Origin: Nannochloropsis salina CCMP1776
Taxonomy: Eukaryota > Sar > Eustigmatophyceae > Eustigmatales > Monodopsidaceae
Direction of reading: 5' to 3'
Length of the DNA: 64,000 bases
Assembly: GCA_004565275.1 (NCBI GenBank)
Contig: SDOX01000006.1
Span: forward strand, 1,316,075 to 1,380,074
Each line of letters begins with the position of its first letter. The stretch's first letter is position 1. Shown here one piece after another: positions 9,719 through 21,900 of this stretch. The notes under the pieces were generated by a model that searched no databases, was not told where the DNA came from, and saw only the letters and a list, made by a program, of their open reading frames with translations. Position numbers and translations under genes: made by a program.

Positions 9719-12700
9719 ATGACGCCGAAATCGCCGCCTAATAGTGTCAAAGATGGGGACGAAGAGAACGAAGAGGTGAAAATGAGGCGCAAGAAGTGTG
9801 CATAGAGGGAAGAGCGGATGAGAGGTGGCTATTCAGACCGTAATTTTTTTACACACTTTCAATTATATAATCGTCGATATTTACTCAGAGAATTGTTTGA
9901 TAGATAGGATAGAATGTGTTTGACCTTTTGGGACGCCACTTTCCTCGATATTCGCTTACCCTTTCCTCCCCGTTGCTCTGATGTGACCTGTACTTTTCAC
10001 CAGACGGGTGCAGGTGCCTCTGTCGACAAGCTTGTGCGACTGCCTGGGGTGGACGAAGAGGGTTACTGTGAGCTGCGCCAGCGCCGTCCCAGTTTTGTTG
10101 GGATGATGACGCGCTCGCTTTCAAGGGTGTTGACACAGGTTGGAGGAAGGGGGAGATCCTAGTGGTGGTACAGGTCGTTTGGCTTTTCCGAATGTTTCTG
10201 ACACCTTATCCATTACTTCTTTCTCACACAACCCGCTGTCCCTGTCAAAGAGAACCAAACAGCAACAGCACTTTTCACATAAAACCCTCGTCTTACGTGC
10301 ACTTTACCCACATCACGTCTTGATTGGATCCCTGGTTTTTCACGCTTTCCCCCTTGAGCTTTTTTTCCCCTTCAACCAGAAACATGCTCTATCCTCTGTG
10401 AAGGTCTCTTCCTCGTTCCTTCCAACCTCATCTAGCATTCTCTTATCATCGGTTTTAACCTCTCTTCCCCTCTCTTTCTTTCGCGCGTGCATCCCATGGA
10501 CCCCGCAGGAAGACATTGACGACTGGCGCGCCGAGCACACATGGCGAACCATGGTCTTTATGACTGCCGACCACATGTATTATTCTTACTATGTACGGGG
10601 GAGGGGGAGGAAGGGCGGGGGGGAGGNNNNNNNNNNNNNNNNNNNNNNNNNNNNNNNNNNNNNNNNNNNNNNNNNNNNNNNNNNNNNNNNNNNNNNNNNN
10701 NNNNNNNNNNNNNNNNNNNNNNNNNNCCTCCCTCCCTCCCTCCCTCCCTCCCTCCCTTTCCAGGCCTGGCTGTACGGCACCGTGATGTGCACGGTCACAG
10801 GCATCTCCTGCATCGCCTTTGTCCTCTCCACCATGCCACGCTTCAACTACACGCCGTCCCAGTGCTCCCGGCCCATATGCCGTCCGTCCGACCCGGGCGC
10901 GGAGTGCGATCGGGTCATCTGTTACCCGAGGGTGGGTGGGAGGGCGAGAGAGGGCAGGTTGTAAGGCGGGCAAAAGGCTTTGGAAAGGAGAAGAAATCCC
11001 CCCCTTCCCACGTCGGAACATGACCCCTTTACAGTTCCTCGTTTTCATTCCTCCCCTCCCCTCTTTCAGCCCCACCATTATTTGATTCAGACCGAGCTCG
11101 TCACGCTCATCCTCTTCATCTTCGACTACCTCGTGCGTCTTATCACCGTCCACGCGGTGCCGCAGCGCCTCATCTATTGGGACGGACGACGCATCAACGA
11201 AGACCATAGCGTACGTCCTCCCTCCCCCCTTTACCTGCCATCCCTCTTTCAACCCTTCTTTTCAGTCACTGTCTGTTACCAGTTGTAATGAGTGACTTTC
11301 CACACAAACCTGGAATCTAATCGTTATCTTCCATCCCGCCTTCCCATTGTCTTTCCTTTCCCTCTTTCCCGTGCGATTTCCCCCTTTCTCTCGGGCCTCA
11401 ACGCGGATCCCGCCACTCCATCGAATAAAATGTTCCATTGCTTACTGACTGCCTCTGCTTCCCCCCCTCCCTCCGTCCGTCCGTAGCGTGGGTTTACCCA
11501 ACCCTCCCCCCTGGAGAAAACTTTCCGATACGCCGTCCACGCCGACCAGGTCATCGACCTCCTGGTCATCCTCCCCTACCTTCTCAATTACGTCATTTCC
11601 TCCATGAACATCATGCATTGGCGGCTATTGCGGATCACCAGGTAGGAAGGGAAGGAGGAAGGGAAGGAGGAAGGGATATGGAAAGAGGGAGGAAAGGAGC
11701 AATAGAGAAGCAGACGAAAGGAGGGAGTCAACAGAGGTTTGGCTCCAGAGAAGGAGGGGATAAGGGAGAGACGATGTAGAGAGAACAAATAAATAGAAGA
11801 GCTCATAGATTTCACATATACATGCCCTCTTACTACGATCGAGCAGGGTCTTGCGGGTACTGAAGCTAAGCCGTTATTTCGATGGAGGAGAGCTAGTGTG
11901 GAATACACTCAAGTAAAGGCTCGGGGGGGAGGAAGGGCGGTTCCACAGGGGGTGGGAGAAGGAAGAACTTAAAGCAGTCGCCGTGGACCACCTGCGCTCA
12001 AAAGTCGTTAGGAAACTACTGTGCCTTTCGTCTTATTCCTCCTCCTTCACTTACCTTCTCCTTGCCTCTCCCTCCCCAGGAATTCGGGCCCCTCGCTCAT
12101 GCTGCTGACGCTCTTTACTATTGTCTTGACCTTCGTCATGGGTGCTTTGGTACGTGCGGGAGGGAGAAAAGGGGAGGAAGAGGAAGGGAAGACGGGAGGC
12201 AGGGGTGGAGGGAGGGGGTGGAGACAGAAAGAAGAGGGATGGAGGCAATGGGGAGATTGATCGCTCAAGATTGTGTATGTCTGGTCCTCTCTCTCCTACT
12301 CGTGTCCTCCCTGCTTGCTTCCTCTCAGGCCTTCTATTATGAAGGTGGCATATTTAAGGTGACGGCAGCGCATCCTGAAGGAGCTTTCTACCGGCGGGCG
12401 CTTGAAGGAGGGGAAGAGGTAGGCAGGAAGGAAAAGGGGGGCGGGGGAGCATAGAAGAGGGAAGAGATATCTTTCATCGCTCACTCTGTGGATAACGTCA
12501 GTTTCACCCGACCGTTTAGCGTACTTTGGGTTCTCATTCATGCTTAATTCTCTATTTCGATGCTTAATTGTCTGCTAGCCTCCCGGTGTCTTTCCTTTCC
12601 TTCCTCTCCCCCAGGCTTTCCTCCACCGCTCCCTCTTTTGACCTTCTCTCACCTCTCTTTCTTCTGTAGGTATCACCATTCTCTTCGGTGCCAGTCTCCG

Positions 12701-13761
12701 CCTACTGGGTGATCATTACCGCGACAACTGTCGGCTACGGAGGTTAGACTCCCTTTCTCCGCCTCTCATTCGGCTCCACTGACTCTCCCTCCACCACGGC
12801 TATCCCATCACGATCCCCGTCATCCCTCTCCTTCTATACATAAGCCTGACCGTCCTCTCGCCCTTCCTCTTTCCTGCACTCGCCCCAGACCTCCATCCCA
12901 CCTCAGGGCCTGGGCGATTTGTCGCGGCGGCGTCCGCGTACTGCGGCATCGTCTTCCTTTCCCTACCCATCGCCATAGTCGTCAAGCAGGTTGCTTTCTT
13001 TCGCTTCCACTGTGTCCGCTTGTGCTTGTCCAGCCCTACCCTCCTTTCTTCTTTTCTTTTTTAAACAGTGCCATGGAATCACGATATCCACCTCCATTCT
13101 CATTCCTCCCTGACACAACAGTTCAATATTGCTTACGACAAGGACGCAGATGACAAGGCTGTTGAGGAGCAGCTTAAGAAGGAGGAAGAAGAAAAACGTA
13201 CGGAAGTAGGAGAGGCAGCGGGCTGAAAAGGCTTTAGATCGAACTCTACTCCATGATAAATTGAAATCTACTCCATGATAAATACTATTTCATGTGTATT
13301 TTCCCACTGGCATTGATATTTTCTCCGCTGCAACAATCTTTCCTTACCGAACGTAAAACATAACTTATTGTCGAATGCTAGAAAAAGCGGGGGAAGAACC
13401 TACAGCTTTGTCGGCAGCGGAGGCCAAATGGAAACGTAAACACGTCAGAAAATTGACAGAGATGAGGGAATTTATTCGGATGCAAATGGAAGAGGTACGA
13501 TAGGTGGGTGCGAAAAGAACCACGGGTAGGACGCCTCAATGGGCAGGAGTTGCAGATAAAAGCTTTTCTAGCCCACTTGAGTGCTAAAATCTCACTTTAA
13601 ATTATTTTGTTTAAAAAAATTTATACACTGTCGCATGTTTCGAGCAGGCCACTCCGATTTTCGAGACGATGTGGGAGGAGTTTGTGGCGAAGCATTTAAT
13701 GGAGCGATTGCAGGACCACGAAGGAGAAATGCCCAGGCAAATGGGAAGTCGGTCGGTCTAG
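9719..13761 (+). CDS. Voltage-gated K+ channel alpha subunit (six TM segments)
   Basis: Fourteen exons close in phase to about 480 residues: 9719-9775, 10004-10138, 10509-10592, 10764-10931, 11070-11210, 11487-11641, 11847-11912, 12080-12149, 12329-12418, 12670-12742, 12889-12989, 13122-13197, 13382-13494, 13648-13761. S1 lies near residues 96-118. S2 is TELVTLILFIFDYLVRL and S3 is DQVIDLLVILPYLLNYV. S4 is RITRVLRVLKLSR, with positive charges spaced by three. S5 is LMLLTLFTIVLTFVMGAL. The pore is SAYWVIITATTVGYGD, a K+-selective TVGYG filter split across exons 10 and 11. S6 is GIVFLSLPIAIVVKQFN, Kv-like. The C-terminal tail is charged and coiled-coil-prone. No T1 tetramerisation domain precedes S1; the N-terminus is only about 95 residues. 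Plasma-membrane K+ efflux is the expected role. Intron 3 contains a 100-N gap. Confidence 0.92.
10627..10726. other. 100-N assembly gap inside an intron
   Basis: Exactly 100 N. The left flank is GGGGGGGAGG and the right flank is a CCTCCC tract at 10727-10757, so the unsequenced piece sits between complementary purine and pyrimidine tracts in intron 3 of the K+ channel gene. No coding sequence appears to be lost, because the flanking exons (ending 10592, starting 10764) are both in phase 0. Confidence 0.97.
13245..13283. repeat. Two 17-nt direct repeats in a K+ channel intron
   Basis: TCTACTCCATGATAAAT occurs exactly at 13245-13261 and again at 13267-13283, in the intron after exon 12 of the channel gene. 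It is probably a small local duplication. Confidence 0.85.
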
Positions 13762-14377
13762 GACATGCGCAAAGGCGTGGACGATAAAGAGGGGGGCTAA
13801 ATTGTAGTAAATTGCATGAATTATGAGGCTTGTGCATTTTGCATGTGATAGTGGTCTTCACAGACACGAGTTTCAGGCGGCGAGCAATACTTGGAATCTG
13901 GATCTTTATATATTCGTGGATAAAAAGGTGCATGTGTGTGCACAAAGGGAGGAGCAACCAAAACCAAGCTTTGGAACGCCATCATCGTATCACCACTTAA
14001 ATCTTTCATTTATGTTGCCATGAGAACTTTCATTCAACGACAACTCCCTTTCTGAGTCGAAATTCTTTGAAGTATAAGAGAGATATCGAATTAAAAATCA
14101 TCAGTCAGTGCCTCAGAGATCATATGGACCTATTTTTGAAAGACCACACCAGGACACCGAACAACTGACGAGAAGAGGAAGTCATTGGAATCGAACAACT
14201 GTAGTGCTACAAAAATCGCCAAGCAATTCAAATTTTCAAATTTTGGCCTGTGTGCCTTTGAAATGCGACCACTTCAAATACCTTCTCTATCTTCGAGCCG
14301 CTCATTCAATCATATAATCTGACACCGGTCCGTATTCGGTCTGAATCTACGTCTTTTGCATCAGGCACGGGTAATTA
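13762..14377. other. Intergenic region, K+ channel gene to lipase gene
   Basis: 616 nt holding the 3' flank of the channel gene and the promoter of the lipase gene. I see no supported gene or repeat in it. Confidence 0.5.
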
Positions 14378-17368
14378 ATGCCTTCGGCATCTCCACATGG
14401 GAAGCCTTCTGTGCCCAGGCTTCTTGAGCCTCCGGCACGGCGCAGGAGCATCATATGGCTTTTCATCCTTCTTCTTCTTGGTTGCCCTCTTCGCCGTGGA
14501 CTTTGCGCGAGAAAGTCGAGCACGGAAGTCAACAGAATAAGAAGACGGAGACGTGAAATTCAGCCCACTGTCCGAGATGAGCTTTCTTCCACACCCTCGC
14601 ATTCGACATACTGGCCTCCTTCCCCTTCGTTCCCAAACTCCTTCTTCTTGACGAGAATCTCTTCTGATTTTCCTTATTTCTCTTCTAATTGGTCATCATT
14701 TTCATCCTGGCTCTGGCCTGATGGCTGGAGCTGGTCCGTAAATACGAAAACTAGCGCGTCCTCTCGAAATACGACGGTGGCCCCAACATCCTCCTCTACG
14801 ACATCTGGTGCTGACGAAGGCAAAATAGATTACGGGGCCTATGTGCGCGAGCATGGCGTGGTGAGTGACGTAGGGAGAAGATGGATTGCCCGAAAAAGAT
14901 TACAGGTGGAAAAGACGACTGACTTGCCCTTTCTACAACACACCTCTTCACTTAGGTACCTCAAGGTGGAGAGAATCCTGCCTGCCCCATCCAGAGAAGC
15001 ATGGACGCAGACGGCATTCTTTGCACTGTGAGCGCTTCATGGGTTGCTCGTAAGTCATTGAGGTGCTGGACTTGAAGGGGACAAGATGCATGGCAAGAAA
15101 ATTGAAGCTTGTGGCCTGTTTTTTGGGCGCGATCGCCTCCACTCGATCTCTCTCCTGTCATTTTCGTTTGTACCCGCAGTCTTTCCGACCCTAAACTATT
15201 TTCTTTGTGTGTGTCATTGTATCACCACCAACCAGACCCCTTAATGTCGGACGAAGAGGTACTCCCACATTCCCCTGGATGATATTCCTTTCCATCGTGT
15301 ACATCCCACTTCCATCTCAGTGACTCCCTACTATCTTTTCCCATTGGACAGTCACACGGACGATTCCCCCTCAGCTCAGACGTGGGAGTGCGGCCAAGCC
15401 TCCACTCAATCCTCAAAATCGCTTTCCTGAGCAATTTGTCGACCTTCGCCCCCTCCCACGGACCGTCCCGGTCCACATTTCCGACCCCGAACGGGGCACT
15501 TATTATTTTCTCTACCGCTCCCTTTTGAATTTCTATGGGGTCTTGTTCCTATGGGAAACAGGCGAGGGGGAGGGAAGAACCGGGCAGTACGAGATGGCCC
15601 TGCCGGCGGAGTGGACGCAACAACGCTTGTACCCCCTGCGTGGAGGAGAACAAGAAGGGCAGCCGGCGGTGGAAGTGGGAGGGGGAGGGGACGCGGGGCT
15701 CGTGGAAGAGGCGCCGGTGATGATGAGTTTCGTGCGCAATGCCACAGGGGATGAGGAGGGAGGTGTGGGCACAAGAGGGAGGGTGGGATGGCCGTGGAGG
15801 GGAAGGGATGAATCACGGGGACGGGAAGGATCGCTCATTTGTGGGTAATGGATTCTTCAGTGAGTGCTCGCGAGGCTGACGTGCTGTTCGTTTTCCCCGC
15901 CCCTACTCCTTTCTTCCTAAATTCCAGCCACCCTCCTCTTCCTGATCCGTGGCACCGTTTATTCGAGCGAATGGGATCTGGACTTTCAGTATAAGTATGC
16001 TGCCAGGGAAGAGGTAGCGCGTTATTTTCCTTCAGAGAAAGAAGAAGAGGAGGGACAAAGGGAGGAAGGGAAGGAGGAAGAGCAGATCCATTACGGATTT
16101 TTCCAGGCATTCGCCCGCCTGGCCGGTCCTGCGGTCCACGATGAAATGGGCGGGTTGGTTTCCAAGAGGAAAATGAAGGCGGGAGGGAGGGAGGGGGGGA
16201 AGGATGGATTGAGCCGAGTGCTTATCACTGGCCATTCACTGGGAGGGGCAGTGGCGGCGTTATTGGCTTTGTATGCTGCGGAAACATACCCGGATTTACG
16301 CGTCGACGTGGTGACCTTTGGCGCCCCCAACGTGGGAAACGCTGCCTTTGGCCGGCGGTTCAATTCCGCTGTGAACAATCGGCATGTGAGGAAATAGGAG
16401 GGGAGAGAGGGAGATGAGGACGGATTAAAATGGGCCCCGGGTCGCAGGAATATGGATACCGATGCAGGAGAACTCTTTGCTTCTTTATACAGGTCACGTT
16501 CACTGGCAGCGGGGCCGAGGGCGAGGCTTACTATGTTGGAGATTGGATCAGCCAGGTAAGAGGGATGACAGGGAAACGATGGAGGCAAGTCAGGGTCAAG
16601 ATGAAAAGAGAAATTCGTGGCATTAGGGAATGTTGCTATCGTCTTGGCGGGAGGGAGACATTTCTTCGAAATCCATCGCTTCCATTTTCCCTTCTTTCCT
16701 CCCCCGCGCGCTCAGTTTCCTTCCTATCCTTTCAATACCTTTTCCCTTTATTTGTACGCTATTAAAAAAGGTTCCGTGCGGCATAATCAATGCCTGTGAC
16801 GACTTTAAAGCCAGTTCAGATCAGATGGGGGGACGCGACAACGGAAATCCTATACCTACACACGGCATTTTTAATTATACCGCAGGTAGGAAGCGAGGTT
16901 CTTGATGATACCCGTGAGGGAAAGGAGAAACATCCAACAGGGAAAACACCGAATTTGGGGGGGCATTGGGTGCTTTTCAAGCATGCATACCGACGCTTCA
17001 TTTCTCTTCCGACGGCAGTGGGCGGGACGGTTCCTTTTAGTGCGAACGACTTGGGCCCCGCGGCGCCTCAGTGGCGGGCTCGGAGCGACCTCTCCGGCTA
17101 TCGGTATGTTGTTGGCTCACGTCGAGAGAGGGATGGCAAAGGGAAAACAAGAAAGAAAATGAGGCGTAGTATCTTGCCAGAAAAACGTCCTTGTCCTGAG
17201 GGATTTGTTTTCCTTCCGCAATACAGGTACAGCCCTATTGCCTGCCATGTGTGCAGCTACTTGTGCTTCACAGCCCCTGTAGTTGGCGATGAGGAGGACA
17301 GATGCCAGTTCATTTTAGACTGGAACACGACTGCCAAGATGCAAGATCGATGTCCTCATTGGATGTAG
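14378..17368 (+). CDS. Secreted or membrane-anchored class 3 (alpha/beta hydrolase) lipase
   Basis: Eight exons join in phase: 14378-15027, 15180-15258, 15375-15840, 15928-16385, 16493-16555, 16771-16885, 16941-17103, 17227-17368; about 711 residues. The N-terminus has Arg residues followed by IIWLFILLLLGC, a signal peptide or signal anchor. The lipase fold begins with FLIRGTVYSSEWDLDFQY. The nucleophile is in VLITGHSLGGAVAAL, with the Ser codon at 16236-16238. Next come VDVVTFGAPNVGNAAFG and YYVGDWISQVPC, which may carry the acid. The His is probably in GHWVLFKHAY. Cys pairs near the C-terminus fit an extracellular protein. The usual domain is about 250-300 residues, so the roughly 350-residue N-terminal part is extra and poorly conserved. 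Expected activity is triacylglycerol or galactolipid hydrolysis; the substrate cannot be read from sequence. The donor at 15841 (GTGGGT) is the least certain junction. Confidence 0.82.
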
Positions 17369-18978
17369 CGGGTGTAAGAAACGAGTTGTTTGTGAGGGCT
17401 GAGGGGGATGGGGGATACCTTGCGGGGCGAGAAAGGAAAAATAAGTTGTTTGAGGGGGCCGGAAACAGGTAAGTGAGGGGTATTGATGGGAAGGACAGCG
17501 CTTAGCAGGCAAATAATTAAGTTGTTTTTTCATGTTCGATTACTCGGAAGGAAAGCTTAGAGGATTTGACGTAGATGCGAGAAGTCGTCGGCGTCGGGAG
17601 ATGATACTTTGACTCTACGGATATTAACACACAAGCAATCAAGCAATAAATAAAGGCACTAGACAGATACCAATTTTGGAGAACACAAGGATGGGTGATG
17701 ATAATTTTGCCTTCTCTGTGGGATCGGAAAAACGAGGTAGAATGGATGGGCCGCTCGAAGATATATAGCCGGTTTAGACGGGGTTATAGGCTTTCCTGAC
17801 AGGACTTGATGCAACAAGAAAAGGATCATTGATTCGTGGTGATAACGACCACTGACATAATAGCGTGCTTCAAGTAGCAATTAGCCTTCCTGAAATGTAC
17901 GCGAAATTCATTTGCGTTGACCTATCACTTCTTTGGCCCAAAAGTCTCGTTTTTCGTAATGCGAAGGATGGGCGAGTAGCGCGAAAATTTGGATGCACAT
18001 GGGACCGTCATCCATTGTCACATTACCATGTGGTACATGTTCTGCGTGTCCATGATGCATCGCAATAATTCTCGTCATGTAAAGCACTTTAAAGTCCTGA
18101 AATTAGCGTCCACCAGTGCAATTTCCTTGCGATAATCTCGAGTCCAAGCTTTTCAGTGGTCAAGCTCCCCCCCGCGCGCCCCCTAGGCGATAGCGTATCC
18201 CCTGGAAGCAGAATAACGAAATATTCACCGACATCAAAACACGGACATCCCCACCCGTGCACGTGTCCTCAAAGAAAGCATTTCATTTGCAAAAGCCAAT
18301 AAAATGGCAATCAAACAAAGCATCCGAGTCCGATACCTGGGTTTTGGGTATAACTTCGTCATCGGGGCGGGAGGCAATTCTTAATTCCAATTCGGGTTCG
18401 CAAAACCCCCTCCCGATATTTGCGGGACAGCCCGTCTAATTGTTTGTTTCGACCATGCCTGACTCACGATATGAAAACACACACTTTTGTTTTATCTGTA
18501 TGGAACAAAAGTTGTACGACGTATCGCCTATATCGTCAATTTTATAGAAATCGCGATGTAGGCGTCACTGGATGAAATCCCTCAGATATCTACGTTGAAT
18601 CCGGGGTCCCGCAGTATGAGACGTCTGGGAACAGCACGGGAATAGATGATTTCATTTCATGAGCCCACTTTTCTAATAAGTATTGATTTTTTTAATCTAT
18701 CGGCACACAGGAATACGACGTCCAATCCGATTTTTCCAATTTGCACGAGGATTGCACAGTTTTCTCAGGCGATACTGTCCGGCGGCCCGTCTACTTCGGA
18801 AATAGGAGGGGAGAGGTGATCAGTGTCGTCCAAATAAATTCAGGGAGTATACTGACATTCATGATGTGTTGAATATTCGGAGGTCCATCTGGATGATTGG
18901 GAGCGTGAAAAAAGGGAACCAAAATTCTGATTTCGCCGGCCGCTCTGTGCGAGGAACAAAGGGCCACCCCGTCCGCCC
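17369..18978. other. Long gene-free stretch
   Basis: 1.6 kb between the lipase stop and the ABCG start. It contains AATAAATAAA-like sequence near 17645, possibly a poly(A) signal, and mixed AT-rich sequence. Open frames are short and show no splice continuation, domain or codon pattern. Confidence 0.5.
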
Positions 18979-21900
18979 ATGAATCTTTCAGAGGAAATGG
19001 AAGGGTGCTCAGAGACAAGAATAGAGTTGGGTGAATACAAGGATGGGTTTGAAAATAGACAAGATCATAGAGTATGGGAGGAGAGGACGCTGGAACTGCC
19101 GTCAACACCCTCAACTCGGGAAGAAGACGTGGGGGCAGGGAAGCATGCGGCAGCGGAGGTCGAGATGGAGAATGAGAAAGGAGGACGAGAGCGTGAGGAT
19201 GCAGTATCTGCGAGGTCAATAAGGAGTCAACGATGGCAAAGACATGCCGTTACGGTATGGGAAGGAGAGGGCGGGGGGCGGCGGAAAGGAGGGAACGAGG
19301 GAGGGAGGGTGGTAAGAAGGAAGGGAGGAAGGAATACCCCTCCTGTGTCCGGATTACCCCTCTGTCCTACACTCGGTTAAATTCCTCTCGATTCTCGTTC
19401 CCTCTTCCTTGTCGTTCCGGTCACTAGACGCTTGAATGGACGATTGAGGCTCTGAAGACTTCCTCCTCCTCCTCCTACCTCTCCTCCTCCTTCGCCCCCT
19501 CCGCATCCTCTGCGAGCATATGGCAGTACACCCGCCGGGCCATAAAGTATCCCTTTCAGTGTCTGGCTGCCAAGGAGAATGAGAGATTTGGCCTCAAGAA
19601 GGAGGCTAAGGGAATCGACCTCGAGGGGGGGGGTATACGGAAGGAGAGGGTAAGTTGCGCTCTCTTTCTGCCTCTTTGTTCTTCCAGACCGCGCATCCTC
19701 TTTTCGCCTACTTACTACGCCATCGTGCTCGTACTCTCCCTTTCTGTGTATGGCTGACCTCATTTTTCCTTCGACGTCTTCCTTGTCGCCCTTTCCTCCT
19801 GTTTCCTCTTCCCCGTCTTCCCCTCCTTCTCTCCCTCCCTCTCTCCCTCCCTCCCTCCCTCAGTCGAAGCGGCGGCTAGGAACGCGGACGACGTTGTTGC
19901 AAGGTATTGCGGGAAAGACACAGTCGGGAGAGTTCACGGCCGTCATGGGTCCCAGTGGTAAGAACTGAGGGAGGGAGTGAGGAAGGGAGGGTGGGAGGGA
20001 GGGAGGGGAAGTGATTCGGCGACCGCGTGCGTGGAGCATTCAGGGAGGGTCGTAACAGTTCTTGCGCTCTTTCCCCCCCCCAACCTGGCCTTTCCTCCCT
20101 TCCCTTCCCTCTTCAGGCGCAGGCAAAACCAGCTTCCTCCAGTGCGTCTCCCTCCGCCTGCGTCGTTTCCAGGGGGCGCTTCGGTTGAACGGCAGGAGTC
20201 CCGGCCCCACTTACTTCACAACCGCGGCCTTCGTAGAGCAGGACGAGATGATGTTTGGGTTTATGACAGTCCGGTGCGTGGCTCGAGGAGGAGGGGGGGG
20301 CGGGAGGGAGGGAGGGAGGGAGGGAGGGAGGGAGGGAGGGCGGGAGAGGGGTCGGTGTTTCCTCGGCTGGTGTGCGGTCTGTATTGCCTTATCTCCCCTA
20401 TTCCCCTTTCTCTTCGTTCCCTCTATCCCTTCCTCCTTTCCATTTCCTTTCCATACCCTCTCATTCTAACCCCCTCCCTCCCTGCCTCCCTGCAGCGAGC
20501 ACCTGGAGTATCACGCGCTGGCGCGCATGGGGGGGAAGCACAGGCATGCAGAGGCGAAGGAGAGGGTGACGGAGGTGGTGGAGCAGCTGGGTCTGACCAA
20601 GGCGGTCCACACGGTGATTGGAGGCTCCAGCCCTTTGTTCTCGGTCACGGTAGGGAGGGAGGGAGGGAGGGAGGGAGGGAGGGAGGGAGGGAGGGAGGGA
20701 GAGAGGGAGGGAGGGAGAGGGGGAAAGTACTGACTTGACTTGCACCGTTTATCTGCATCTGCTTGTGGTTTGCTGTCACAGGGCTACATCCTGGAAGTCC
20801 GTGACTTTCCTCCTCCCCTCTCTCACTCCGCTACCTTCCCCCCTTCCTCCCTCCCTCTCTCACTCCGCTACCTTCCCCCCTTCCTCCCTCCCTCTTCCTT
20901 CCGTCCCTTTTCCCCTTCCTCCCTTTCCCAGGGTATATCGGGGGGGGAACGAAAACGGTTGAACATCGCCACAGAGCTGTTGACTTACCCCTCCATCCTC
21001 CTCCTGGATGAGCCCACCAGCGGCTTGGACAGGTGAGGGGCCGCGAGGGCCTTCTGCGTCTCTCACATCGGGGGCCAGGACCCTGCCTTGTCCTCTATTG
21101 GATGCTCATTCGGAGCGCCTTCCTTGAATCTATGTGCCGTGGGATGCGTCCTTTCCTATGATCTGTCTGGCTGCCTCTGCGTTGCCTTTTATCCTCGCTC
21201 TCTCAAGCGTGTGTGCGGGTCGGGCGAGGCGTCGGGCATTATTCTCATCGGCCGACACTCCTTTCCCTCCCTCCCTCCCCCAGTGTGATTGCCGACAGCG
21301 TCATCACCTCCCTCCGCGACCTGGCTGCCGTCCGAGGGGTCATCGTCCTCGCCACCCTCCACTCCCCTTCCTCGGATGCGGTAGGTGTGGAAGGGGGGAC
21401 GGGCTGTCGTCGCCACATGGGCCCAAGCCGCCCCATTCACTGCCAAGAAAGCGGGGCGGGGAGGGATGTGTGGAGGGGATGGGCGCATGCTTTTTAATAC
21501 GGTCCGGAGGCGCGTGCATGGCGTTTGGGAGGGAAACGGGGGGGAAAAGATGTCCTGCGCGAGTCAAGTCCACCGACGGAAAGGGCAAAAGCCTTCGACC
21601 TGGACTGGACTTCTTCTTCAACCCGCGAATCTGGTGCCTATGCGTTTCCCATTCCCTTTCTCCCTCCCTCCCTTTCTCCCTCCCTCCCTCCCCAGGCCCG
21701 CGCCTTCTCGAACCTCCTCCTCCTCACCCCCGACGGCCGCCAGGCTTTCTACGGGCCCATGCAAGAGGCTGTCCCTTTCTTCGCCGCCCTCGGGTACGGT
21801 CTCTCCCTCGGCCCCGCCCTCCCTCCCTCCCTCCACCGGCTCCTCCCTCCCGTCTGGTTGGCTGGTTGGTATTTTGTGGATTCTCCCCATGTGTTCACCC

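Noticed and set aside
10140-10508. Long open frame across the intron before exon 3 of the K+ channel
   Set aside because: It ignores a good donor/acceptor pair that closes in phase, and its translation is low-complexity shadow sequence.
16886-16940. Read-through of the lipase intron starting GTAGGAAGCGAGG
   Set aside because: The spliced frame continues into HWVLFKHAY and ends in phase; the unspliced frame does not.
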